Shown here: piece by piece, positions 10,764 through 20,431 of the stretch
Layout: every line of letters starts with the position of its first letter
Position numbering within the stretch: position 1 is the stretch's first letter
DNA from: JAPORK01 sp026710285
Lineage (GTDB): Bacteria > Pseudomonadota > Gammaproteobacteria > Pseudomonadales > Endozoicomonadaceae
Direction: 5' to 3'
Length of the DNA: 64,000 nucleotides
Assembly: GCA_965201045.1 (NCBI GenBank)
Contig: OZ241746.1
Location: 248,001 to 312,000, forward strand
Program-made: the position numbers and the translations under genes
The notes under the pieces: model-generated
What the model saw: only the letters and a program-made list of their open reading frames with translations
Database searches by the model: none
What the model was told of the DNA's origin: nothing

Positions 10764-11369
10764 ATGTCTTTCTTAATAAACTTTATAGTTATATTAACAA
10801 CTTTCAGTTATGTACTGAATGGTTATGCAAAAAAAAAGCATTGTAACGTACTTGCTTTTACAGATAGCAAGGGTATGAGGTTCAATTGTTTAACGTTTAC
10901 GGTAATCGATGCACATGTAAATCCTTCTCAACCAAGTCATATTGAATTAGGTAAACAGCTGCTTTACTATCATACACATCCGCTAATATTAAAAGTAACA
11001 GCAGGCAGAAAAAAATCTAAATCTGTGGCAAGATATTTCAATGATCAGGTAGGTAAAAATAATTCACAAGGAAGACACTTCAAAAAACTTAATTTTGCAA
11101 TCAGGGGAGTGTTGGCACTTTTTCAGGATCATTCGTGCACTCATAAAATTGCTGAGTTTAAAGATTTTTTTATAGCACAGGAGAACTTTATGTTTGAAAA
11201 TTCATGGGTGGTAGGAGGAAAAAAATGTTTTTATAAGTATCCTTACGGTCTTCAATGCATAGCTGACTATGACCCAACCAAATTGTTTTGGGTATTCAAA
11301 TTAGATGATAAATTAACATCCTCATTTGATACTATTAAGATAACTACCAGTAAATGGGCGGTAAGCTAA
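10764..11369 (+). CDS. Small secreted four-cysteine protein, paralogue B
   Basis: This 201-residue paralogue of the protein at 5254-5844 has the same signal-like start (MSFLINFIVILTTFSYVLNG), the same PSQPSHIELGKQL and GRKKSKSVARYFNDQVGKNN blocks and the same four shared cysteines, plus one extra near the N-terminus (KKHCNV). The C-terminal tail (after ADYDPTKLF) is diverged. In another frame just upstream, ATG 10726 encodes a 16-residue hydrophobic peptide ending at TAA within the gene start, probably by chance. Function unknown; export is inferred from the signal-like segment and paired cysteines. Confidence 0.7.
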   Translation: MSFLINFIVILTTFSYVLNGYAKKKHCNVLAFTDSKGMRFNCLTFTVIDAHVNPSQPSHIELGKQLLYYHTHPLILKVTAGRKKSKSVARYFNDQVGKNNSQGRHFKKLNFAIRGVLALFQDHSCTHKIAEFKDFFIAQENFMFENSWVVGGKKCFYKYPYGLQCIADYDPTKLFWVFKLDDKLTSSFDTIKITTSKWAVS

Positions 11370-11395
11370 AAATGGTGTTTACTGAAGGGCTGACT

Positions 11396-11484
11396 ATAAC
11401 CCAGCCAAACTATCATCCTGGTCATTCAATACAAAAAATGAAAGTGATGATACTATTAAAGTAATTGCCAGTAAGAAGCATTAG
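11396..11484 (+). pseudogene. Third C-terminal tail of the four-Cys family (remnant)
   Basis: Twenty-six bases after the stop of paralogue B, another open stretch reads ADYNPAKLSSWSFNTKNES and ends IKVIASKKH before TAG. It matches the C-terminal tail of paralogue A (ADYNITKLFWSFGTTKYN, IDIIAKRKQD) better than that of paralogue B. It therefore looks like the original tail of this gene, displaced by an internal duplication or gene conversion. Confidence 0.6.
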
Positions 11485-11923
11485 TAGTGGGGTAGTGTGT
11501 CACAAACATACAAAGGATAACTCAGTATTAGTTGTAACTTACCTGGCAAAATTCATGCAAATGATGATGGAAGATTTGCCTGAGTCCGTTGCATATTCTT
11601 ATAAAATTGCAACGATCCATTGATACTATTATTACCTGGAATATATTTAATGAAGGATTATGGCTAAATACTTTTTTATAAGAGAATGTTATTACTAACA
11701 GAGTAATGGAGTTACTCAAACGTCATTTGTATTTTGAAAACAAGAGTGTTTGTTATTACACTAAAAACCTTAAGCTGAGTTAATATAAAACTTTTATTTA
11801 AAATAATAGCTTTTATTCTTTTAGATTTAAATGTTACCATCTGACAGCTAAATCATTAAGAGCTTATGATCCAAAAGTTGATCTATCTCTTATCATTTTA
11901 TTTTATAAAGGGTATAAGCATAT
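11485..11923. other. Decayed spacer of copy B
   Basis: The sequence is homologous to 5845-6110 at its start. Broken coding traces are visible (LVVTYLAKFMQMMMEDLPESVAYSY; later VMELLKRHLYFENKSV) with stops between them. I cannot name the family. Confidence 0.4.
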
Positions 11924-14900
11924 CTATTGATTAAGACAGAAGTATTCATCTATTAAAATCTCACCGTCATTACTCATAAAGTCAGCCAAAATAGTTTCAG
12001 CACTACCTTTGGTGCTATAATTTATTTCAGTTTGGCTAAATAATACCTTATAATAATTGTTCCTTCCTATTCTTGATATATAAGTCATTTTATTATCTTT
12101 CACCAATATAGCAGAGTCAAATTCTGTGGGGAAAATATTCCGTAACTTTACAGAAGTGTCGGTAGGTGTATGTAAAGTAGAAAAATCAGACATCAAATGT
12201 CTCAAAGCGGAGCGGTACCCAAAAAAATTAGTATCAATATCTTCTTTTGCACTTATTAATGCTTCGAGTTTTGTTATATTCAGAGGCTTTCCTTTAATAC
12301 ATGCTGAGACAAAAGCAATGCCAATATCTTCATCGTATAATCTGAGTGTATTCCGTACAGCAACTACATCTGAAAAGGAATTCAATTTAATTACATCTCC
12401 AATAAACAACTCTCTCTTAAAAAGCTGTGGATGAATACTACTTAATTTTCTACCTAACTCTGTAGAAGATGCACTGCTAGCAATAGTATTCATTTCTATT
12501 GATTCACTATCAGAACCTAGATTCATTAATAATCTCCCTGCTCCTGTAGAAGATAATGCTTCAAGAATTCGTGGCCCAAATACAAACGCACTTGCTGACA
12601 CTGCGGTAATAAATTGTATAAGGTTAGAAGCAAACGCAAGAAATCGTATTGTTCGTCCAATAGACTTTTTATGCTGATCAAACATTCCATTTATTAAAGG
12701 AAATATACACGTAAGCATACTTTCAAAAAATAAGCCTACAGCAGCAATAGGTGCTTGAGCAACTATAAGACAAGAAAAAATGGCAAGACCACTTAACGCT
12801 AATACAATACATGATATAGCAAGTGTCACTTCGTTATGTTTTTTGAAAGAACCTCTTAATCCCATCCAGCCCATTATAGACTGCCATACATCTTTTGCAT
12901 GATTACCTGTAGGATCTGTTTTCATAATCGGATTATTGCTACAAAAAGCATATCCATCACCAAAAGGGTCTTCACTAACAAAGTAACGTTGTTGTGGATT
13001 ATACGTGCGATGACCTGCACCTAAAAATTGCCATCCGGTAATAGGGTCTGTTTTCTGACCATCAAAGCCGTTTAAATTTTGTAAATAAAGAGGAGAAGAA
13101 GTTTTTTCAGCATGCCAGACCATTCCATAGGGACTGTAGATATTGCGCTGACTTAATCTGTAAGTATCATTTGCTGATGCTGTCTTTGTTAATATTCCCA
13201 CTACATCCCCCTTATAATTATGTTCTTCGTATTCATGTATAATATTATCAATGGTCCGCGCCATACCCGGATAACCGATAATATGTATTCTTCCTTTTTC
13301 AGTAAAAATTTTTTCATTAATTAACTGCTTTTTAAGATAAAAAAAATAATGTTTGGTCGATGTTGTTTTTTCCATTACTTCCAGACCATCACCATCATAA
13401 GTATAATAACCCTGTTTTCCATCAGATCGTATTGTCTGAATTATCTGGTTAAATGCATTGTAAAATATATGATTACCTTCTCCGTCTATGATCATATTAC
13501 CTGAAATATCATAATTAAAGTGATGTATAACTGGAGTATTATGATTCCACATTGTAGTAATTATTTGCAGGCGTAAAGGCGCATTGACTTTATTATAATT
13601 GTATACCATGGTTTTATTTAAAGTCTGTCCTGTAGATAAATCCTCTGATATCTCACTGACTCTGGAAAGCCGGTTTAAAGGGGTAAAAAAATAATTCTGT
13701 CTTGTAATAATTGGTGCTATGTTTACATTTGCACCTTTAAATGCAGTATCTCTTGGACACAAAGGCAAGCCAGGAGAACCCTGACAACGCATTTGGGTCA
13801 GGTTATCAAGCGCATCATACTGATAGTTTAAAACAGCATACTGATTATCTTTCGCCTGTTGATTCAGTCTAATAATATTATTGTCTGCATCATAGGTAAA
13901 TTGCCAGCGGGAAATTAACTGATCATTTAGTGTATCGGTTACTTTATTTTGACGACCAAAGTCATCATAGTGAATCTTTCTGTACATACCGCTTCCATAA
14001 TGAATACTTTCCCTGCGAGAAAAACTATCATAAGAAACAGTATAAAGCGTCTTAACAGAATCATTTACAGGTATATAATTTAGCCTGATAGTACGACCAA
14101 ATTTATCGTGCTTTATTTTTGTAATGTTACCATCAATATCCGTAACACCAATATTTATTCGGTTATTATCGTAATACCACATCAATTTATGATCAGGATA
14201 ATTATTTTTTCCGGTATGGATTAATTTTTGTGGTAATTCATCAATACTATACTTCCATATTGTTGTACCGGTTATATCTGTTTTTTTGATAAGTTGTCTG
14301 GTGACCGGGTCATAATTACTCTGTATAAGTATTTTATCATCTACATAACTGGTAACAGGCAGATCTATGATATTATACTGCCATGAAAAAATATGACCTG
14401 ATGGTTTTTTTATTGTGGCTGGCAGACCATTTTTAGTATAAGTAAATACTGTCTTTTTACCATCTTCTGCTGCTTTAAACAATAGCTGACCATCAGCATT
14501 ATAACCTGAAGATGATAAAAGATAATGCCCTCCTGTTACAGGAAATAACCAGAGCTGCACAACCTTTCCACTGAGGTTATATACCCGATGGACACGGTTA
14601 CCAACAGGATCAGTAACATCACTCAGATGACCCAGTGCATCATATTGATTGTGAATAGTGTTACCCATAGGATCTGTTTTGTTAATGACTCGTTCAAAGC
14701 TGTCATAGGTGATTGTAGATATGCTGGCGGGTATTATACTCTGCTTGCTACACAGTGTTTTCAAGGAAGGTATCTTTTCTAAAGATGCCGGAATCAAGCG
14801 TTTTTCTATTGGTTTATTTAATACATCACCTAAAACAACAGTAATAACAGAATGTTTTCCCTGATAATCCTGACGATAATTTACAGTACAGCGGTCTTTA

Positions 14901-17320
14901 TCATCATACAGCATAAATGCTCTTTCTCCATCAGGAAGAGAAACACTATGAAGACGGCTTACGTCATCATAGTCTTGTGTTGTTTTCAGTGACTGAATTT
15001 TATTCATGTCGTTTTTCAGATAAAATACCTGTTCAATATTACGACCATAAGCATCATAGTGAAATGATTTTTTAAGTTGCCAGTGACCAAGTTGTGCTTC
15101 TCCGGAGGCAGAGATTGCTTCTTTAAAAAACATCCGTTCACGCCCGGCATTATCAAAAATGACTTTTTCCTGTAATCCGTTAACTTTGGTAATAATAACC
15201 TGATTATGTCCGGGTGAAAAAAAGTGTTGGTAACGCTCAGTGGAAGCAAAAGGAGTACCGGTTGCAAAATCTTTCTGTATCAGGCGTCCAAAAATATCAT
15301 AGTGATAGCTGGTTCTGTTTTTTCCAGAAGGATCTGTGCGTGAAAGTATCTGATTGGTAAGCAAACTGGTGATGATTGTGGAGTGAAATTGTTTTTTCCC
15401 CGACCCCAGTTCAGTTGCATCACGAGAAATTACCCGATAACCATCAGCACTCTTTGTATAGTAATAATCATGAATGATCGATTCTAGTTTTAAAGAAGGA
15501 TCAGTTATTCCGGTTAATATAAGTTGTTTTGTTAATCCGTAAGTCAATATATCATGACGGTTATGATAATAATGGGATGTCGTTTTAATAAATTTATTTT
15601 TTGATTTCTTAATTTGATAATCAGGCACTAACGTATAACTTTCACCGTTTAAATTAAATTGTTTACGATAATAGTTTAAAATAGTAACAGGCACTTCTGT
15701 TGAAATAGCATGAGTTGGATAAAAAGTAATTGATTCCGGTAAAAGAGTAAAAGATAACCCTTTAGGTGCAGCAGGACATGCAATATCACCAGTCAGTGGA
15801 CAATAATGGGTTGTTGTTATGCGTCCATAAGCATCTGTGCTGCTGATAACCCGTCCAAAATTATCATATTTTCTGCTCTGTGTAGTAACAGCTGGTTTAT
15901 CAGAAAAAGAGCTCCATGCTTTAGTAACAATTTTCAGTGGAAAATTGTAGGTAGAAGGTAATTCTTCAAAACTTGTTTGTGCACAACCATCTCTTAACTG
16001 AGTATTACAGAAAAAATTTTCTGTTTCAGATAACAGAGATCCCGTATGGTCACTAATAAGTTTGTTATCAATAAGTAAATGATATTTATTATAAGTGTAC
16101 ACCTGCCTTACAAGACCATTATCTTTAATTGTACGATATGTATAATTTACTGGTGCTTCAAATAAAATATCTCGTTTGAAATTTTTTGTTATAGTCAGCC
16201 CTGAATTAAAGCCAAGATAATTGTGCTCATTAATGTTAATGTGTGAATATAAATAATTTATTTTTACTATCTGCCCTGTATCCGGAACTACTATTTCAGT
16301 TGAGACAACACATAAAGACTGTCCGAATTCTGATTTTACCGGAAGCTTCATATCAGTACAGTTAAAAGTAAACGTTTTTTCTAATCCGGTTGGATATATA
16401 ATTTTAGTCAACCTCTTATTTTTATAGTGTAAGATAATTGTCGGGTTGACAGATTCATGTTGTGAAAAAAATACAATTTTATTAATATTTCTGTTATAAC
16501 TTTTAACTCGAATTACGGCAGATTTCCCATCACTGCTACGATTAATAACATCCAAATAACCCTGCTCTCTTTTTAGTATTATTTTGTTTTCCTGATCATC
16601 AACAATGGACTGTAATAAATGTGTGCTCTGCTGATAGAGAAAATTTACACCCCAGCCATTTTGTTGTTCCAGTCTGACTTCATATCCATCATGTGATAAT
16701 ATTTCCCTCAAACCATTAGCATAAATAATAGTGAAATGGCTGCTTTTATCACCATCAATCTCAAAATTATGCAGCTTATGATAAAGCGGATACCAGTGGT
16801 TTTCATTCCCTTTTTGCAGGTAAAAAACCTGCCCTCCTGACAGTGAGAGTTGATCAGTTACCGGATTAAAATGGGTCAGGTTCCAGCCCCATCCGGTTCC
16901 GAGTCCATCTAAATTAGCAGAGCTATTGCTATTGTAATTGAGTTGTAAACTGATATTTGGTCCATGCCCAATATTACTGATCATGCGACCTAATTTAAAA
17001 TAGGCAGTCAAAACGCCTGTGCGAGGATCAACCTCTGTTCCCCATAATTTAGAAAAATTAAAAGCATTCGACCATGGAGGAGAATTATTTTTTTGTTCAT
17101 TATCTAAACTTAGACTTTTATCTTTTTTATTTATAGTTTGATTATTTTTGTTAATTAAAGTCTGTTGACTATTATTTTTTTGAATATTATGTGTTGATAA
17201 ATTTTTTCTTTTAGCTTTAGAAATAAGTATAGCTATAGAATTTTGTTCACAAACAAATAATACTAAGAAAAATAAAATTACAATAAAAAAATTATGTGTT
17301 TTTTGATATTGTATTTGCAT
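11924..17320 (-). CDS. Large secreted Rhs/YD-repeat protein (1798 aa), copy B
   Basis: This full-length Rhs-family polymorphic protein begins with a hydrophobic signal or anchor segment (residues 11-35, FFIVILFFLVLFVC) followed by a lysine/asparagine-rich linker. Residues from about 85 show the typical N-terminal block (KLWGTEVDPRTGVLTAYFKLGR, GLGTGWGWNLTHF), then dozens of YD repeats (such as YDSFSRRESI and YDALGHLSDVTDPVGNRV) that in known relatives fold into a hollow shell. The core ends at RYFVSEDPFGDGYAFCSNNP and DPTGN (D1469). About 326 residues follow: a hydrophobic, strongly diverged section (about 1475-1610) and a better conserved last ~190 residues (LYDEDIGIAFVSA). In known Rhs proteins the C-terminal region is a delivered toxin; this one matches nothing I recognise. 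No immunity gene follows on the same strand; the nearest gene is the convergent four-Cys gene. Confidence 0.9.
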   Translation of the reverse strand: MQIQYQKTHNFFIVILFFLVLFVCEQNSIAILISKAKRKNLSTHNIQKNNSQQTLINKNNQTINKKDKSLSLDNEQKNNSPPWSNAFNFSKLWGTEVDPRTGVLTAYFKLGRMISNIGHGPNISLQLNYNSNSSANLDGLGTGWGWNLTHFNPVTDQLSLSGGQVFYLQKGNENHWYPLYHKLHNFEIDGDKSSHFTIIYANGLREILSHDGYEVRLEQQNGWGVNFLYQQSTHLLQSIVDDQENKIILKREQGYLDVINRSSDGKSAVIRVKSYNRNINKIVFFSQHESVNPTIILHYKNKRLTKIIYPTGLEKTFTFNCTDMKLPVKSEFGQSLCVVSTEIVVPDTGQIVKINYLYSHININEHNYLGFNSGLTITKNFKRDILFEAPVNYTYRTIKDNGLVRQVYTYNKYHLLIDNKLISDHTGSLLSETENFFCNTQLRDGCAQTSFEELPSTYNFPLKIVTKAWSSFSDKPAVTTQSRKYDNFGRVISSTDAYGRITTTHYCPLTGDIACPAAPKGLSFTLLPESITFYPTHAISTEVPVTILNYYRKQFNLNGESYTLVPDYQIKKSKNKFIKTTSHYYHNRHDILTYGLTKQLILTGITDPSLKLESIIHDYYYTKSADGYRVISRDATELGSGKKQFHSTIITSLLTNQILSRTDPSGKNRTSYHYDIFGRLIQKDFATGTPFASTERYQHFFSPGHNQVIITKVNGLQEKVIFDNAGRERMFFKEAISASGEAQLGHWQLKKSFHYDAYGRNIEQVFYLKNDMNKIQSLKTTQDYDDVSRLHSVSLPDGERAFMLYDDKDRCTVNYRQDYQGKHSVITVVLGDVLNKPIEKRLIPASLEKIPSLKTLCSKQSIIPASISTITYDSFERVINKTDPMGNTIHNQYDALGHLSDVTDPVGNRVHRVYNLSGKVVQLWLFPVTGGHYLLSSSGYNADGQLLFKAAEDGKKTVFTYTKNGLPATIKKPSGHIFSWQYNIIDLPVTSYVDDKILIQSNYDPVTRQLIKKTDITGTTIWKYSIDELPQKLIHTGKNNYPDHKLMWYYDNNRINIGVTDIDGNITKIKHDKFGRTIRLNYIPVNDSVKTLYTVSYDSFSRRESIHYGSGMYRKIHYDDFGRQNKVTDTLNDQLISRWQFTYDADNNIIRLNQQAKDNQYAVLNYQYDALDNLTQMRCQGSPGLPLCPRDTAFKGANVNIAPIITRQNYFFTPLNRLSRVSEISEDLSTGQTLNKTMVYNYNKVNAPLRLQIITTMWNHNTPVIHHFNYDISGNMIIDGEGNHIFYNAFNQIIQTIRSDGKQGYYTYDGDGLEVMEKTTSTKHYFFYLKKQLINEKIFTEKGRIHIIGYPGMARTIDNIIHEYEEHNYKGDVVGILTKTASANDTYRLSQRNIYSPYGMVWHAEKTSSPLYLQNLNGFDGQKTDPITGWQFLGAGHRTYNPQQRYFVSEDPFGDGYAFCSNNPIMKTDPTGNHAKDVWQSIMGWMGLRGSFKKHNEVTLAISCIVLALSGLAIFSCLIVAQAPIAAVGLFFESMLTCIFPLINGMFDQHKKSIGRTIRFLAFASNLIQFITAVSASAFVFGPRILEALSSTGAGRLLMNLGSDSESIEMNTIASSASSTELGRKLSSIHPQLFKRELFIGDVIKLNSFSDVVAVRNTLRLYDEDIGIAFVSACIKGKPLNITKLEALISAKEDIDTNFFGYRSALRHLMSDFSTLHTPTDTSVKLRNIFPTEFDSAILVKDNKMTYISRIGRNNYYKVLFSQTEINYSTKGSAETILADFMSNDGEILIDEYFCLNQ

Positions 17321-18204
17321 TGCTATCAGCTCTTCAAAATGTTGTAATTAACCTTTTAAAATGAATCAGCCATATTATATTTACTGACATGAAATTATTT
17401 TTTTTAACAGTTGCTTTTATTCTTTCAGATTTAAATACTATTATCTCACAATTAAATCACTGGAAGGCTATAATATGAATAGTTAATTCATTGTTTGAAT
17501 ATGTAGACTATTATTTTTTGTATACCGGTTATATTTTAAATAATTTATTTAGCTATGGATGCATATCAATAAAAAGAAAGTATATAAAATTAATTTATTG
17601 GTTTTTAATAAATGGGTGTAGTATAAAATCATTTGTTTATTTTATTGGAGCTGTATAAAATCGAATAGTAAAACATTTTTTGTAAAAATACAAATTCAGA
17701 TTAGTCATTTTTCTATAATGAAGAAAATATAATATTAAGAAATAAAAACAAATAATGAAAAATAATTCTTTCCTGGAATCGGTTATCTTCGGTAATAAAA
17801 AGTATTTAAGTTTAAAGGGCGTTGACAATTAAGCAAGCTATATCATTGAAGCTGCAATGTGTAGCATGGCAGTGCGTTTCCTACTGATTATAACATATAC
17901 CTCAGGTATCATAATCATAACATATTACTCTCAACTACATTCTTATGAAAGAAGTTTTTAAAAAATGAACTTTTAATTGTTAACACTCTCTAATGATCAG
18001 TGCAGAACAAGCATAAAAATTTAGTTGCCTGTAGATAATTTCATGCATTAAATTCAGATATAACATAGATATAAACGTCTATAGATTCTTCTAATTATGA
18101 TTAGTTGTGAAGCCATTTAATAATTGTTGTGAGTTCATATTAATTGCGAAAGCAATAGTTGTAATCTCATCTTTCTATAATAAAAATTAGTGAGACATTG
18201 TGAC
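17321..18204. other. Upstream region of rhs copy B and boundary of the duplication
   Basis: Up to about 17764 the sequence repeats 9829-10250; beyond that it is unique and AT-rich. TTGACAATTAAGCAAGC at 17822 resembles TTGACAATTGAG at 18734 ahead of the IS5-type genes, which may be a fragment of an IS end. No gene is seen. Confidence 0.4.
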
Positions 18205-18654
18205 ATGAGATCACTCAAAAAAATTTTATTTTTATCGTTTTTATTTTCAATAACAGGTAGTGTTTTTGGGCATATAACATCATATGTAACCAACAATACT
18301 GATAGTCCTTTTTTAGTGTACTGGACAGCTAGAGGATGTGGAGGTTTGCATGATGGGGTAACTCAGGTTTGCGAACATCAGGCAGTTAACCCTCATAAAA
18401 CTATTCACCACACATTTAGCTCAACAAAAACAAATTTACAAGTAAAAATTAGTACTAAGTGTGTAAATAAAGGTAATCAATATTCAGCTGATCTTGTTGT
18501 TGAGTGCCCTTCAGGAAACTGGACTGTAAATGGTGGTAAATCTGCCCACTTCACATGCAACCTGCATGGTTCAGGTAGAGGGCATGTCAAAAATGTAGTT
18601 GTTAATGATTTTAATGGCGATCAAAAAGCAGTCGGAGATTGCAAACACTGGTAG
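18205..18654 (+). CDS. Small secreted cysteine-rich protein, unknown
   Basis: This is a 149-residue protein from ATG 18205 (MRSLKKILFLSFLFSITGSVFG), an orthodox Sec signal peptide with cleavage probable after VFG. A GTG at 18190 could add five residues but would spoil the signal. The mature part has cysteines in RGCGG, QVCEH, TKCVN, VECPSG, FTCNLHG and GDCKHW, six in all, which fits disulfides in an exported protein. It is glycine- and asparagine-rich at the end. I do not recognise a family. It is unlike the four-Cys proteins in sequence but occupies the same neighbourhood. It sits between the Rhs duplication and a cluster of insertion sequences. Confidence 0.65.
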   Translation: MRSLKKILFLSFLFSITGSVFGHITSYVTNNTDSPFLVYWTARGCGGLHDGVTQVCEHQAVNPHKTIHHTFSSTKTNLQVKISTKCVNKGNQYSADLVVECPSGNWTVNGGKSAHFTCNLHGSGRGHVKNVVVNDFNGDQKAVGDCKHW

Positions 18655-18820
18655 ATAATTAATACAAGGATATTGACAAATGATTATCTCTGAAATTTCT
18701 TGCTGCTGTAAAAAAACAGATGACTTAGATACTGTTGACAATTGAGTTTTCATACTTTCAATATATTCGCTTATAATCATTCGCTTGGAGACAATAATAT
18801 AATCTATTTGGATGATAATA

Positions 18821-19087
18821 ATGCCCCGGACGGTATTGCGTGATGATCAGTGGGAACGTGTTAAAAATCTTTTACCTGGAAAATTTCCTGAAGATGTATT
18901 ATGGATTAATCGTACTGGTGCTCCATGGAGGGTTCTGCCAAAAGAGTTTGGCTTATGGAATAGTGTATATAAGCCTTATAACAGATGGTCGAATAAATGT
19001 CTGTGGAATGATATTTTTCTGATCCTTTCAGGAGATACTGATTTTGAAAGTATAATGATAGATGGCATTATTGTGAGAGTGCGCTAA
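18821..19087 (+). pseudogene. IS5-family (IS427-type) transposase, first half
   Basis: The frame MPRTVLRDDQWERVKNLLP and RTGAPWRVLPKEFG is the DUF4096 N-terminal half of two-frame IS5-group transposases. It ends at 19087 near DFESIMIDGIIVRVR, the first catalytic aspartate region. ATG 18821 fits the family better than ATG 18812. The second half follows at 19089 in a different frame, as is common where frameshifting fuses the halves. Confidence 0.8.
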
Positions 19088-19088
19088 C

Positions 19089-19406
19089 ATGGAGCTGCTG
19101 CAAAAAAAACAAGAAGAAAATGCAGAGAGTTACTCGAGAGGCAGTTTAAGTACCAAAATTCATACAACTGTTGACGCATTAGATAATCCTGTTAAATTAC
19201 TGATTATTGTGGGGCAAGCTTCAGAATATGGTCAGGTAAATACATTACCTGAAAATTTAAACGATCAGTATTTACTGGCAGACAAGTGGTATGATTCTGA
19301 TAAGGTAATAGCGCTAGTAACTCAGGCTGGTGCTGAACCATTTATACCGCCCCGCAGCAATAGAAAAGAGCAGCGTATTTATGACAAACGTATTTATATC
19401 TTGTAG
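19089..19406 (+). pseudogene. IS5-family transposase, second half, truncated
   Basis: The frame carries AESYSRGSLSTKIHTTVDAL and LLADKWYDSDKVIALVTQAGAEPFIPPRSNRKEQR, typical of the DDE core of IS5/IS427 elements with the second aspartate in ADKWYDSD. It stops after IYDKRIYIL, so the C-terminal part with the catalytic glutamate is missing. The element is dead, and no right end is recognised. Confidence 0.8.
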
Positions 19407-19539
19407 AGAAGTTATTTATAAAGCTTAAAAATTATCGTAGGACTCTGTATATGACAAAAATATACCCTAATAGTCGTATTTATAATGGGTGTAGAAAGTG
19501 GTTCTAATTTTTTCCATAGTATAACTAATGGTTTCCATG

Positions 19540-20350
19540 CTCTCTAACTAAAGGGCTTTAATAAAAAGTTTTGCAATTTGTCCAAACCATGCCTGAATAA
19601 GCTTCTTTCAAGACGTCCATGTTTTTTATTTTAATATGTTCTCCTTCATCAATACGCCACATACCTGTTCGATAAGCCTAACAAGCGATTATCGATAAAA
19701 TCCCCATTAAACGGATGAGTTTTTTAAGATCCTTAATATGTGTACTTTCTATATCAAAACCACGAGACTTTAAATTCTGGAACAGAATTTCTATTTCCCA
19801 CCTTTCTTTGTAGACAGAAATAGCGCAACAATGATTGGTTAGGATGACCATTACCATTAATTCTCCACTGGTAAGCAACAATGCGCATATAAAAAGGAAT
19901 ATTACGTTCAATCAACCAATGAAACCAATGTTTTCCAATAAACTCCCTGTCACCAATAACACCTTTAATTCGTTCTTTTGGTATGAATTCAAATAAGCAC
20001 TTCAGCAACTCTACACGCTCTTTGTAGTTAGAATTTCCCTTTTTTGACAACAACATCCAAAATAAAGGTATTGTCATCCGTTTGTAAGGAACAGCAACAA
20101 CTAAAAAATTAATTTTACTTTTTCCTAGTTCCCATTGTGTACGATCAATAGTCAAATAAAATTTTTCATTTTTTTATAAAATCATGACAACATTAATGCT
20201 GATAAATGCAACATATTTATAGATGGTTTGCTTATCAAGCATTGTAGTTTACGATAAGCACTGTCTGTTTTTATATTGTTTGCCATTACTTGTGCCAATA
20301 GCTTGATATTGACCGTTCGCATTTGTAATAACGAAGATACCATGAGAACA
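19540..20350 (-). pseudogene. IS4-family transposase remnant
   Basis: Reading the minus strand from about 20344, MVSSLLQMRTVNIKLLAQ resembles the IS4 N-terminus. A stop and a frame change precede TIDRTQWELGKSKINFLVVAVPYKR (first catalytic D) and GDREFIGKHWFHWL (second D) at 19754-20155. A further frame change leads to YKERWEIEILFQNLKSRGF (19678-19911), the YREK signature with the catalytic E. All catalytic parts are present but spread over three frames, so it is inactive. The left boundary is approximate. The ISAs1 element at 20432 inserted just beyond its 5' end. Confidence 0.8.
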
Positions 20351-20431
20351 AGAGAGTTTAACAGGCATCTATCTATTGAAAAATATTATTTCAAAATATT
20401 AACCAATGTACTGATATCCCGCATTTTTATC

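Larger units (their letters stand above)
10250..17764. repeat. Tandem segmental duplication, unit copy B
   Basis: This is the fuller copy of the unit at 4141-10250. It lacks the two miniature elements of copy A and keeps a full-length Rhs gene. Similarity to copy A stops abruptly near 17764. Confidence 0.85.

Noticed and set aside
10726..10775. Small hydrophobic peptide frame overlapping the start of four-Cys paralogue B
   Set aside because: It is not preserved in copy A and ends after 16 codons; probably chance.
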